DNA from: Pseudoalteromonas espejiana DSM 9414
GTDB taxonomy: Bacteria > Pseudomonadota > Gammaproteobacteria > Enterobacterales > Alteromonadaceae
Assembly: GCF_002221525.1 (NCBI RefSeq)
Contig: NZ_CP011028.1
Coordinates: 3,173,001 to 3,237,000, forward strand
DNA length: 64,000 bases
Direction of reading: 5' to 3'
Part shown: piece by piece, positions 8,399 to 16,386 of the stretch
How positions within the stretch are numbered: position 1 is the stretch's first letter
Layout of the letters: each line of letters begins with the position of its first letter
Notes under the pieces: model-generated
The model's database searches: none
Seen by the model: the letters and a program-made list of their open reading frames with translations, nothing else
What the model was told of the DNA's origin: nothing
Program-made: the position numbers and the translations under genes

Positions 8399-9289
8399 AT
8401 GGCAAAGGCAACACTCGAGCAGTGGAGAATGTTTAAAGCTGTTGTAGAGCATGGTGGGTTTGCTGGCGCAAGCGCTGCGGTATTTAAAAGCCAATCAACA
8501 GTGCATCATGCAGTACAAAAGTTAGAAGCAGCCTTACAGGTAAAATTACTAGAAGTTAAAGGCCGTAAAGCCTATTTAACCGAAAGCGGAAAACTGATTT
8601 TACGCCGAGCAGAGTTTTTAATAGATGAAGCTAGTAAAATAGAATCGGTAGCTGAAACGCTAAGCGAAGGTGTTGAAAGCACTTTAAAAATTGCAGTAGA
8701 TGAAGTGTTTCCGCAGCATTTACTATACCAAGCCCTTGCCCATATTAATGAGCTGTACCCGCTTGTAAAAATAGAGCTTATAGAAAGCGTACTTACTGGT
8801 GCTAACGAGTTACTCACTAATGCAGCGGCCGATTTAGCTATTTCGTCTATTCCTATATATGGCATAAACTGCCACACCCTTTGTAACATACAATTTTTAG
8901 CTGTAGCTCATGCATCGCACCCTTTGCATCAACGCAGTGAACCACTGACCTTTAGAGAGCTTAAATTACATAGGCAAATAGTTGTGCGCGACTCAGCAAC
9001 ACAAACAAGCCAAGATGAAGGCTGGCTTGGCGCTGATATGCGATGGACTGTAAGCCACTTACGTAACTCAATAGATATGGTTAGCCAAAACTTTGGTTAT
9101 GCTTGGCTCCCCAGCGAGCAAATTCAGACGCATCTTAAAAATAATACGCTAAAACCACTTAATTTAGAGCAAGGCACAACGCGCACTTTAAAACTGTACC
9201 TAATGTGCACCGATAACGACCGTTTAGGCCCTGTAGGACAAGCCTTTACGCAGCAGCTTCTTAGCTTATGCAATAACGAGCAAAACTAA
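8399..9289 (+). CDS. LysR-family transcriptional regulator
   Basis: 296 residues with the winged helix-turn-helix at about 6-63 (VVEHGGFAGASAAVFKSQSTVHHAVQKLE) and a type-2 periplasmic-binding-like effector domain from about 92 (STLKIAVDEVFP). TVHHAVQKLE replaces the more usual AVSRxIxxLE of LysR recognition helices. The target is not evident: it follows the c-di-GMP gene by 85 bp and is convergent with the YihY-family gene, whose stop it overlaps by 4 bp. E. coli has a LysR gene (yhaJ) in the comparable yqjG-yhaK region, but I cannot claim orthology. Confidence 0.9.
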   Translation: MAKATLEQWRMFKAVVEHGGFAGASAAVFKSQSTVHHAVQKLEAALQVKLLEVKGRKAYLTESGKLILRRAEFLIDEASKIESVAETLSEGVESTLKIAVDEVFPQHLLYQALAHINELYPLVKIELIESVLTGANELLTNAAADLAISSIPIYGINCHTLCNIQFLAVAHASHPLHQRSEPLTFRELKLHRQIVVRDSATQTSQDEGWLGADMRWTVSHLRNSIDMVSQNFGYAWLPSEQIQTHLKNNTLKPLNLEQGTTRTLKLYLMCTDNDRLGPVGQAFTQQLLSLCNNEQN

Positions 9290-10248
9290 GAATTGGTAGG
9301 TTCATCAACATCTAGATGATCGGCTACATACGCGCCGCGTTTACCGCGCTCTTTTGCAGGCCCCGTAGTGCTGTCTTTTGCAGTTTGTTGCTCAGTTGAT
9401 GCGTTAATTACAGCGCCCAAGGTAATAATATAAGCACTTATGTAAAGCCACATTAACATGATCACGACCCCACCTAGTGAACCATAGGTTTCGTTGTAGC
9501 TTGCAAAGTGCGATACATAAAACGAAAAGCCAATAGACGCTAAAATCCATAATACCGTAGCAATGCACGACCCTAGCGTTATCCAGCGCCATTTAGCGGG
9601 CTTTCTATGTGGCGCGTAGCGATATAAAAGCACCAGTGCAAAATTAAACATAAATGCAAGTAAGGGCCACGATATGAGCTTAATAAGCAGGTCTATGCTT
9701 TCTTTTAAACCAACAAGGTTTAGCACAATAGGTAAAATACCTATAATTAACAGTGCAAAAATAGCCACTAAAATAGCCCCAACTGAAAATAAAAAACGCA
9801 CCAGTTGGGCATGAAAAAACGAGCGTTTTTCGTATTCGTGGTAGCTAATATTACATGCAGTAATAAGTGCTTGGCTGCCCTTAGAGCTACTCCAAATGGT
9901 AAGAATAAGTGTGCCTATTGCGCTTAAACTGAGGCTGGCATTTGAGGTTTGTGCCAAGCTCGATACCTGAGACAAAATTAAATCGCTAGTGCTTTGTGGT
10001 AACAAAGTCACAATTTTACTGAGGTGTTCACTAATATCGGTAGGCGATGAAAAATACGCATAAACAGACACCATAGCCGCAATCGCCGGAAATATAGCAA
10101 GCAAGGCATAAAACGCCACACCTGCAGCCACTAACGACAGATTGTCTTGGCTCATTTGTTTAAAAATACGCTTGGTTATATCCCACCAGCCCACTATTGG
10201 AATGTGAACGGGTTGTTCTGCATGTTGACCGCGTTTTGGTTTGCTCAT
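9286..10248 (-). CDS. YihY/virulence factor BrkB family inner-membrane protein
   Basis: 320 residues with about six membrane helices and the family signature NLSLVAAGVAFYALLAIFPAIAAMVS near the N-terminus, plus GSxIATVLWILASIGFSFYVSHFASYNETYGSLGGVVIMLMWLY near the C-terminus. Members were once annotated as RNase BN; that activity belongs to another gene and no enzymatic role is established. The start at 10248 (MSKPKRGQ) has AAGGAG with a 6-nt spacer; an in-frame upstream ATG at 10293 would add 15 residues and lacks such a site. Gene ends overlap with the convergent LysR gene by 4 bp. Confidence 0.88.
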   Translation of the reverse strand: MSKPKRGQHAEQPVHIPIVGWWDITKRIFKQMSQDNLSLVAAGVAFYALLAIFPAIAAMVSVYAYFSSPTDISEHLSKIVTLLPQSTSDLILSQVSSLAQTSNASLSLSAIGTLILTIWSSSKGSQALITACNISYHEYEKRSFFHAQLVRFLFSVGAILVAIFALLIIGILPIVLNLVGLKESIDLLIKLISWPLLAFMFNFALVLLYRYAPHRKPAKWRWITLGSCIATVLWILASIGFSFYVSHFASYNETYGSLGGVVIMLMWLYISAYIITLGAVINASTEQQTAKDSTTGPAKERGKRGAYVADHLDVDEPTNS

Positions 10249-10357
10249 GGCGTGCTCCTTTTCATAGTAATCAGCAAAAAGCTTGCCAAGCATTAACCCC
10301 GCATGTGGTACTAAACTTGCTCATATAACTTTACTTAAAATAATCAGGTAATACGCT

Positions 10358-11446
10358 ATGAACAGCCCTGTATACATACTTACGGCACTAAATAACACGG
10401 CTGTAAACGCCCTAAATGCGCCTGAAAGTGTACTAAGTTGGCAATATTTGTATGCCCAAAGCATGCAATTACTTCACGCTACAGCGCAAATATTACCCAC
10501 CCTTTTACTTGGCGTTATTCTTTTAACCATTAGTTATTTTGTTGCCAGCCCACTGTCTAAGTTACTTGTTAAGCCACTGGTGTATATGACCGACAGCAAG
10601 CTTGTTCACCTTGTTGCTAGGCGCGGTATAAGTATTTTAATTTTACTACTTGGGGTGTATTTGTTTTTACGCTTAGCTGGGCTCACTGAATTTGCGATTG
10701 CCATTATGAGTGGTACTGGGCTAATAGGGTTAATTTTAGGTTTTGCATTTAGAGATATTGCAGAGAACTTTATTGCCAGCTTGCTGTTAAGCGTACAACG
10801 CCCATTTAAAATAGACGATGTAATAGAGGTCGATAATCGTTTAGGCGTGGTAAAAAAGGTAACGGCTCGTGCCACCACGTTAGTCGATTACGATGGCAAT
10901 CATATACAAATACCCAATTCAACGGTGTATAAAAATACCATTAAAAATTTAACTGCAAACCCAAAAATGCGTGCAAAGGTAGTGATTGGTATAGGTTACG
11001 ATAACGATATTAGATACTGCCAAACCCTAGCTCTGGAAATAGCGAATAAACAAACAGGGGTTATTAACGAGCCTCCAGCGCAAGTTCTGATTAATAATTT
11101 AGGCAGCTCAACCATTAACTTTAATCTGTTTTTTTGGGTTAACAGCGAACAACATAGCCCGTTAAAAGTCGCCTCGCAGTTAATGCGCGAGCTAGTAACC
11201 GAATTTACAACGCAAAACATTAGTATGCCTGATGATGCGCGCGAGCGTATTTTACTCAGTACACCCGATGAGAGTGATACACAAAAGCCCACCAGCAAAG
11301 CTGAGCAACCTTTAACTGCTCAGCAAGCCAGTAAACCGCTACAGCAAAAAAATGAAACGGTTGATGATGTAAGCAGTGATACCGACGAAATTCGTGATCA
11401 AGCCGAAAAGTCACGCGATCCTGAACAGGGTAAAAATATTATCTAA
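10358..11446 (+). CDS. Small-conductance mechanosensitive channel (MscS family)
   Basis: 362 residues. Three predicted helices (about 45-70, 87-108, 113-135) end in the pore-lining TM3 GTGLIGLILGFAFRDIAENFIASLLLS, followed by the beta domain (QRPFKIDDVIEVDNRLGVVKKVTARATTL, IPNSTVY) and the alpha/beta vestibule. The channel opens on membrane tension and releases solutes during hypo-osmotic shock. The last 60 or so residues are a polar, probably disordered tail (KPTSKAEQPLTAQQAS...) not found in the E. coli MscS core. It is divergent from the YihY-family gene. Confidence 0.92.
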   Translation: MNSPVYILTALNNTAVNALNAPESVLSWQYLYAQSMQLLHATAQILPTLLLGVILLTISYFVASPLSKLLVKPLVYMTDSKLVHLVARRGISILILLLGVYLFLRLAGLTEFAIAIMSGTGLIGLILGFAFRDIAENFIASLLLSVQRPFKIDDVIEVDNRLGVVKKVTARATTLVDYDGNHIQIPNSTVYKNTIKNLTANPKMRAKVVIGIGYDNDIRYCQTLALEIANKQTGVINEPPAQVLINNLGSSTINFNLFFWVNSEQHSPLKVASQLMRELVTEFTTQNISMPDDARERILLSTPDESDTQKPTSKAEQPLTAQQASKPLQQKNETVDDVSSDTDEIRDQAEKSRDPEQGKNII

Positions 11447-11549
11447 GTTAAACGTATATGAAAAAATAAAACCGCGTACAGCAAATTTACAACTTAATAA
11501 TGTTTTAAATCATAAAAAAGAAAAAAATATGATTAATTAATGCATTACC

Positions 11550-11683
11550 TATAACTTTTATTATATCAATAACAAAAGTTATACCCCAGCCACCCCATTG
11601 ATTTTAAAAGACTTATTTAAAGCTTATTGCTTAAGTCACCTTTAACCTGCCTTTAATTATTAATAATTATTCAAAAAGTTATA
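11550..11683. repeat. Three copies of AAAAGTTATA upstream of the sigma-54 promoter
   Basis: TATAACTTTT at 11550-11559 and AAAAGTTATA at 11574-11583 form a perfect 10-bp inverted repeat with a 14-bp spacer; a further exact AAAAGTTATA lies at 11674-11683, 100 bp from the second copy. They lie about 70-200 bp before the -24 element, where sigma-54 activators bind. Low complexity (AT-rich) tempers the call; the inverted pair could also be an mscS terminator stem. Confidence 0.4.
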
Positions 11684-11750
11684 TTAACAAACCACCAACT
11701 AAAATCGATAAAAACCAATAACATTCAATACGTTATTAACAAAACCGCGC

Positions 11751-11767
11751 TTGGCATTATTAATGCA
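11751..11767 (+). promoter_or_regulatory. Sigma-54 (RpoN) promoter of the symporter-porin operon
   Basis: TTGGCA with GG at 11753-11754, exactly ten bases, then GC at 11765-11766 followed by A. This fits the -24/-12 consensus TTGGCAC-N5-TTGCA in the invariant GG-N10-GC and in TTGGCA, with a weaker -12 (ATGCA). Predicted transcription start is near 11778. The same locus encodes an NtrC-type activator with an intact GAFTGA sigma-54 contact loop, which strengthens the prediction. Confidence 0.65.
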
Positions 11768-11800
11768 ATAACAATAATCTAACAACTTTAGAGCTTAACT

Positions 11801-11917
11801 ATGCACGTGCACAAACAACCCCTATCTAAAAAGGCCAGCGGTGTCTTGCCCATATCATTACAAGCACCTTATTTGGCCCGTGCACGTGCCAGTGCGATAT
11901 CCACGCTAACGCTGTAA
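11801..11917 (+). CDS. Possible 38-residue leader peptide
   Basis: An ATG-to-TAA frame of 38 codons (starts MHVHKQPLSKKASG, ends AISTLTL) begins about 24 nt after the predicted sigma-54 start site. TAGAG lies 7 nt before the ATG as a poor ribosome-binding site. The peptide is basic with no recognisable domain. Its whole first two thirds coincide with the RNA foldback at 11803-11889, so the frame may be accidental; a translated leader that opens the structure is an alternative. Confidence 0.25.
   Translation: MHVHKQPLSKKASGVLPISLQAPYLARARASAISTLTL
11803..11889 (+). ncRNA. Candidate structured RNA leader of the symporter operon
   Basis: Three nested helices can be drawn in the transcript. Outer: GCACGTGCAC (11803-11812) with GTGCACGTGC (11880-11889), ten perfect pairs. 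Middle: GGCC (11833-11836) with GGCC (11875-11878). Inner: GGTG-U-CTTG (11840-11848) with CAAGCACC (11861-11868), eight pairs and one bulged U, closing a 12-nt loop. A 20-nt unpaired strand (11813-11832) lies on the 5' side only. In such an AT-rich region these GC-rich complementary arms stand out. It matches no riboswitch family I recognise and has no terminator directly after it; a role in controlling the symporter is inference. Confidence 0.45.
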
Positions 11918-11970
11918 GTAAAAAGTTAAATAGCTCCCTCTAAATATTATAAATAATTGGAAATAACACC

Positions 11971-13242
11971 ATGACCAGTACAACAAGTATTAATAACAAC
12001 GAGCCTAAAAAAATGTCGCTCTGGCTAAAAATTCTCATCGGTATGATAGCCGGTATTATTGCAGGTACCCTACTTGGTAGTAATGCAGAGTATTTAAAGC
12101 CAATTGGCCAGTTGTTTATTAGCGCCATTAAAATGTTAATAGTGCCACTTATTTTTTGTTCGTTAATTGTCGGTGTTACCTCAATGAAAGACACCACAAA
12201 AATGGGCCGTATTGGAATTAAATCAATTGTGTTTTATTTAGCAACAACCGCCGTGGCCATTTCGATAGGCTTAGGACTTGGGTTGTTGTTTGAACCTGGC
12301 GCGGGGTTAAACATGGTGGCTACAACAGTAGCAGATGCTAAACCAAGCCCTACCTTAGTAGACACAATTGTAGGGTTAGTACCAAAAAATCCTGTGGGCT
12401 CACTTGCATCGGGCAATATTTTACAAATTATTGTGTTTGCGTTAAGCCTAGGCATTGCTTTAAACCTAATTGGTGAAAAAGGCCAACCTGCTGCAAAAAT
12501 GTTTGAAAGCCTAGCAGAGGCTATGTACAAACTAACCGAACTTGTAATGAAACTTGCACCCTACGGTGTATTTGCACTAATGGCATGGGTTTCAGGAAAG
12601 TACGGCCTAGACGTATTATTACCGCTTATAAAAGTAATTGGCTTAGTGTACCTAGGCTGCATAATTCACATATTAGTGCTTGGTGGTGGTTTTGTTGGCT
12701 TACTTGGTAAGCTTAATCCGCAACGTTTTTATAAAGGCATTATTGAAGCGCAAATTATTGCTTTTACCACCACGAGTAGCTCAGGGACGTTACCAGCAAG
12801 TATTAAATGCGCCACACAAAACTTAGGCGTATCGCGTACCGTTTCGAGTTTTGTATTACCTGTAGGTGCAACAATTAATATGGATGGCACTGCACTTTAC
12901 CAAGGCGTTTTAGCCCTATTTATTGCCCAAGCTTTTGGTGTTGACCTCTCTACTACCGACTACCTCACTATTATTGCCACCGCCACACTTGCCTCTGTTG
13001 GCACTGCAGGCGTACCAGGTGCTGGCCTTATTATGTTATCGCTCGTACTTACTACCGTAGGCTTACCACTTGAAGGCATTGCTATTGTTGCCGGTATTGA
13101 CCGTATTTTAGATATGGCGCGCACCACTATTAATGTAACAGGAGATTTAATGGTTACTTTGTTAATTGGCAAAAGCGAAAACGAGCTTGACGAAGCTGTT
13201 TACAACAAAGAAAACACCGCAGCCCAACCAGCTAAACACTAA
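11971..13242 (+). CDS. Proton/sodium-coupled glutamate/dicarboxylate symporter (DAACS family)
   Basis: 423-residue inner-membrane symporter of the GltP/GltPh/DctA family with eight helices and two re-entrant loops. Visible signatures: HP1 serine-rich loop SSSGTLP (about residue 270), TM7 NMDGTALYQG (about 303), HP2 ASVGTAGVPGAG, and TM8 LDMARTTINVTGD (about 380). The TM8 Asp, Arg, Thr and Asn correspond to the acidic amino-acid-binding set of GltPh, so aspartate or glutamate is a better guess than C4-dicarboxylates, whose DctA differs here. It is followed 35 bp later by a porin and then a two-component system, suggesting coordinated uptake across both membranes. Confidence 0.92.
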   Translation: MTSTTSINNNEPKKMSLWLKILIGMIAGIIAGTLLGSNAEYLKPIGQLFISAIKMLIVPLIFCSLIVGVTSMKDTTKMGRIGIKSIVFYLATTAVAISIGLGLGLLFEPGAGLNMVATTVADAKPSPTLVDTIVGLVPKNPVGSLASGNILQIIVFALSLGIALNLIGEKGQPAAKMFESLAEAMYKLTELVMKLAPYGVFALMAWVSGKYGLDVLLPLIKVIGLVYLGCIIHILVLGGGFVGLLGKLNPQRFYKGIIEAQIIAFTTTSSSGTLPASIKCATQNLGVSRTVSSFVLPVGATINMDGTALYQGVLALFIAQAFGVDLSTTDYLTIIATATLASVGTAGVPGAGLIMLSLVLTTVGLPLEGIAIVAGIDRILDMARTTINVTGDLMVTLLIGKSENELDEAVYNKENTAAQPAKH

Positions 13243-13277
13243 AGCGTATTTCGTTACCAATTTACAGAGAATAAATA

Positions 13278-14339
13278 ATGACTAATAAATTTATATATTT
13301 ACCAATTGCGTTAAGTGTAATGACGTTAATTAAACCCGCTCATGCCGATGTAACTATTGAAGGGTTAAACGGCCTAGAAGCCGTTAAATTATTTGGTGAT
13401 ATGCGTATGCGCTTTGAGCGTACTAGTGGCGATACAATAGATTCAACGAGCCGTGCTCGCCTGCGCGCTCGCTTTGGTATTAAATACGCTGCAACAGATA
13501 ATTGGTCAGCGCAAATGCGCTTTAGAACCACATCAAGCGCACATGACTCTACTCACCAAACGTTTGGAATAACCAACACCAGCGACAACGACGATTTTGG
13601 CCTAGACCGCGCCTTTATGAAATACACAGGTATTAGCAACACCCAAGTATACATAGGTAAAGCAGCGCCAGTTTATATGCACTCATCTGAGTTATTATTT
13701 CGCGACGACATTGCTCTAGAAGGCGTGCAAGCTAATTGGGCAAATAACGCCTTTAGCGTTAATGCGGGGCATATTATTTTAGAAGAAAACGTAGATAACG
13801 GAGAAGGCAAGCGCGATGCTAGCTGGCAACAGTTACAAGGTGTATACGCGACTGAATTTAATAACGTAAACGTTAAAGCCGGTATTGGCGGAATTTTTGT
13901 AAGCGCTTCAGATACGGCCTATGCCAGTGCTGAATCGGGTCTTGATGACGACCAAGCCGGTAACGTAATGACCTATAACCTTGATGTACGTTACGGCGCG
14001 GTTCGCTTTGCTGCAGATTACTACACCAGTGAAGCCGACACTGAAAACACCGCCTATACCGTACATGCACGCTATCAAATAAATAAAGAATTTGGTCTGC
14101 GTTTTTATGTACTGCGTACCGAAGCCTACGCACTGCCTATGAATGGCGCGTTTACACAAACAAACACGCCAGGTTCGTATACCAACATTAAAGGCACACG
14201 TGTACAACTAGATTACAAAATTGCCGATAACCTAAATGCCGATTTAAGGTGGTTTAGTGTTGATAACATTAATAACGAGCTGCCAACTAACAACAATGGC
14301 CGTGATCGTATTCAAGTAAACCTTAATATGAAATTTTAA
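13278..14339 (+). CDS. Outer-membrane porin, probably for the symporter substrate
   Basis: 353 residues with a signal peptide (cleavage after AHA, about residue 23), alternating amphipathic beta-strands throughout, many aromatic girdle residues and a C-terminal Phe (NLNMKF), the marker recognised by the Bam machinery. The sequence resembles putative porin families of Alteromonadales rather than OmpF/OmpC. It starts 35 bp after the symporter stop with AGAGAATAAATA before the ATG, so they are almost certainly co-transcribed. Substrate is inferred only from context. Confidence 0.8.
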   Translation: MTNKFIYLPIALSVMTLIKPAHADVTIEGLNGLEAVKLFGDMRMRFERTSGDTIDSTSRARLRARFGIKYAATDNWSAQMRFRTTSSAHDSTHQTFGITNTSDNDDFGLDRAFMKYTGISNTQVYIGKAAPVYMHSSELLFRDDIALEGVQANWANNAFSVNAGHIILEENVDNGEGKRDASWQQLQGVYATEFNNVNVKAGIGGIFVSASDTAYASAESGLDDDQAGNVMTYNLDVRYGAVRFAADYYTSEADTENTAYTVHARYQINKEFGLRFYVLRTEAYALPMNGAFTQTNTPGSYTNIKGTRVQLDYKIADNLNADLRWFSVDNINNELPTNNNGRDRIQVNLNMKF

Positions 14340-14359
14340 ACAGCGTCTTCCAACCAATT

Positions 14360-14394
14360 AAAAGCGATTTAATAAAATAGGTTAAATCGCTTTT
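14360..14394. terminator. Rho-independent terminator after the symporter-porin operon
   Basis: AAAAGCGATTTAA (14360-14372) pairs with TTAAATCGCTTTT (14382-14394) around a 9-nt loop, and T-rich sequence follows on both strands. It separates the transport operon from the two-component genes. Confidence 0.8.
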
Positions 14395-14679
14395 ATTTTA
14401 TTATTACCCTACAAAAGACATAAACACCTTAGTAGCCACGCAATTTTATGATTAATTTATTCTTAATATTTTAAATAACTACATAACTAAGACAAAAAAC
14501 ATCAAAAAATACGTTAGTACCTAATTTATATAAAATTGAAATACAGACTATAGTCCTCCTCCGCCTACTAGTAATACGCATTTTTACGGTTGTTTAAGGA
14601 AATAATCGGCCATTTTATTTGTATTGTTAACGCAATTTACTAACGGACTACGACAACTAAAACTTAGAGGTTAATTAAC
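14395..14679 (+). other. Upstream region of the sensor kinase gene
   Basis: 285 bp of AT-rich sequence without a recognisable gene or GG-N10-GC motif. It probably holds the promoter of the two-component operon, but no convincing hexamer pair stands out. A TAGAGG ribosome-binding site lies at 14665-14670. Confidence 0.4.
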
Positions 14680-16386
14680 TTGCTTATTCATCAAAACACC
14701 TGGTTTTGTGCACTAAAGCTATGCCTAATAGCGCTGCTTGGCATAAATACTTTTACTTGCCATGCACAGGCTAATTTAACTGGGTCTAAACAAATAATAG
14801 TGGGTGGTGATTTTAACTACCCTCCTTATGAGTTTATAAATGAAGATGGTGAACTTACCGGTTATAACGTAGAACTTAGCCAAGAAATTGCGGCTGTTAT
14901 GGGCCTAAATATAAAAATAAAATTAATGCCATGGGCCGAAATACGTGCAGAGTTTGACCGTGGCTCTGTAGATATATTGCAAGGTATGGCCGCTACACCT
15001 GAGCGCACCGACCTTTATAACTTTAGCCCTCACACATTTGTAAATCACTCTATATTTGCACGTAACAACAGCCCAAAAATAAGCCACTACAGTGAGCTTG
15101 AAAACTACCGCGTAATTGTACAAAACAGCGGCTCTGCGTTTGATATGCTAAACGACTCAGACCTAAATATTACGCTTATTCCGGTAGAAACACATGCCGA
15201 TGCACTGCGCTTACTTGCATCAGGACGTTACGACTTTGCTGTGGTGTCTAACTTGCCCGGATTGTATTTAAGTAAAAAACTAGGTTTATCTAATATAACG
15301 GCTATTTCTAACCTTGAGCGAAACAGGTTATATGGCTACGCCACTAAAACGGCAGACAAAGCACTGCTTTCGCAATTTACGCAAGGCTTGGCTATTTTAA
15401 AAAATACTGGCCGCCAACAAGAAATTTACGACAAATGGTTTGGACCTTTAAAGGTATCGCCGTGGTCAAAAGCAGGTATTGCTGCAGGTATATTTGTGGT
15501 TGTACTGCTTTTGGTCAGTATTATTGTGATTATTTGGAATAAAGCCCTGCGTAAAAAGGTAGAAAGCCGTACTAAAGAGCTACAAGCACAGCAGTTACAG
15601 CTGTTACATGCCGATAAAATGGCATCGCTTGGCGTGCTCGTATCCGGTGTAGCGCATGAGATTAATAACCCTTGTAGTATTTTAACGCTTAATTTTCCGT
15701 TTATTAAAGAAGCCTTTGAAGATGCAAGCGAAATACTCGACGAATACCAAGCACAACAAGGCGATCTTTTAATTGCAGGTGTAAGCTATAATCGCTTTAA
15801 AAAGATGCTCCCCGAAACCCTAGACGACATGCACATTGCCAGCAACAAAGTAAAAGGCATAGTAGAGGATTTAAAAAGCTTTGCAGTAAAAGGTGAAACA
15901 GCCCACGAGAAAACAGACTCTTTAGATTTAAACCTACTCGCTAATCGCTCTATTCGCCTAGTGGCAAACCAAATTAAAAGCTCAACGAATCATCTTGAGG
16001 TTAACTTAGCCAATGCACTGCCCGCTTTTAAAGGCAGCGGTAGTAGAATAGAGCAAGTTATTGTTAACTTAATTTTAAATGCGTGCCAAGCACTAGAAGA
16101 TAAAAATCAAAAAATAATCATTACTAGCTACTTTCATAGTAAACAAAACAACGTGGTATTAACGATAGAAGATCAAGGAATAGGCATAGATCAGCAGCAC
16201 TTAATTAAACTTACCGACCCATTTTATACAACCAAGCGTCAAGCAGGCGGCACCGGGTTAGGGCTTTCTGTTTCAGCCGGGATCGTGGCGGATCATCAAG
16301 GTTTATTAACGTTTAAATCAACACTTGGCAAAGGCACAAAAGTAAAACTTTCACTGCCATTATTACAACAAGAGAACGCGCTATGA
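14680..16386 (+). CDS. Sensor histidine kinase with built-in periplasmic solute-binding domain
   Basis: 568 residues: signal/anchor helix (residues 10-28), a family-3 periplasmic solute-binding domain (about 35-255: GGDFNYPPYEFINEDGELTGYNVELSQEIA, DILQGMAATPERTDLYNFS), one transmembrane helix (about 264-288), then a DctB/NtrB-type kinase core. The phospho-acceptor His326 sits in GVAHEINNP; N-box QVIVNLILNACQAL, DQGIGI and GGTGLGLSVSAGIVADH are intact. The binding domain resembles amino-acid receptors, so it may sense the symporter substrate. The TTG start at 14680 is chosen because TAGAGG lies nine bases before it. Its stop overlaps the regulator start (ATGA), so the pair is translationally coupled. 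Confidence 0.9.
   Translation: MLIHQNTWFCALKLCLIALLGINTFTCHAQANLTGSKQIIVGGDFNYPPYEFINEDGELTGYNVELSQEIAAVMGLNIKIKLMPWAEIRAEFDRGSVDILQGMAATPERTDLYNFSPHTFVNHSIFARNNSPKISHYSELENYRVIVQNSGSAFDMLNDSDLNITLIPVETHADALRLLASGRYDFAVVSNLPGLYLSKKLGLSNITAISNLERNRLYGYATKTADKALLSQFTQGLAILKNTGRQQEIYDKWFGPLKVSPWSKAGIAAGIFVVVLLLVSIIVIIWNKALRKKVESRTKELQAQQLQLLHADKMASLGVLVSGVAHEINNPCSILTLNFPFIKEAFEDASEILDEYQAQQGDLLIAGVSYNRFKKMLPETLDDMHIASNKVKGIVEDLKSFAVKGETAHEKTDSLDLNLLANRSIRLVANQIKSSTNHLEVNLANALPAFKGSGSRIEQVIVNLILNACQALEDKNQKIIITSYFHSKQNNVVLTIEDQGIGIDQQHLIKLTDPFYTTKRQAGGTGLGLSVSAGIVADHQGLLTFKSTLGKGTKVKLSLPLLQQENAL

Larger units (their letters stand above)
11447..11970 (+). promoter_or_regulatory. 524-bp regulatory region upstream of the symporter gene
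   Basis: Long AT-rich intergenic region with an ordered set of elements: three copies of AAAAGTTATA (inverted at 11550-11559, direct at 11574-11583 and 11674-11683), a sigma-54 promoter motif (11751-11767), a 38-codon reading frame (11801-11917) that contains a strong RNA foldback (11803-11889), and the symporter ribosome-binding region. The order (distal repeats, -24/-12 promoter, structured leader, gene) is that of an enhancer-dependent operon. The elements are described separately below. Confidence 0.55.
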
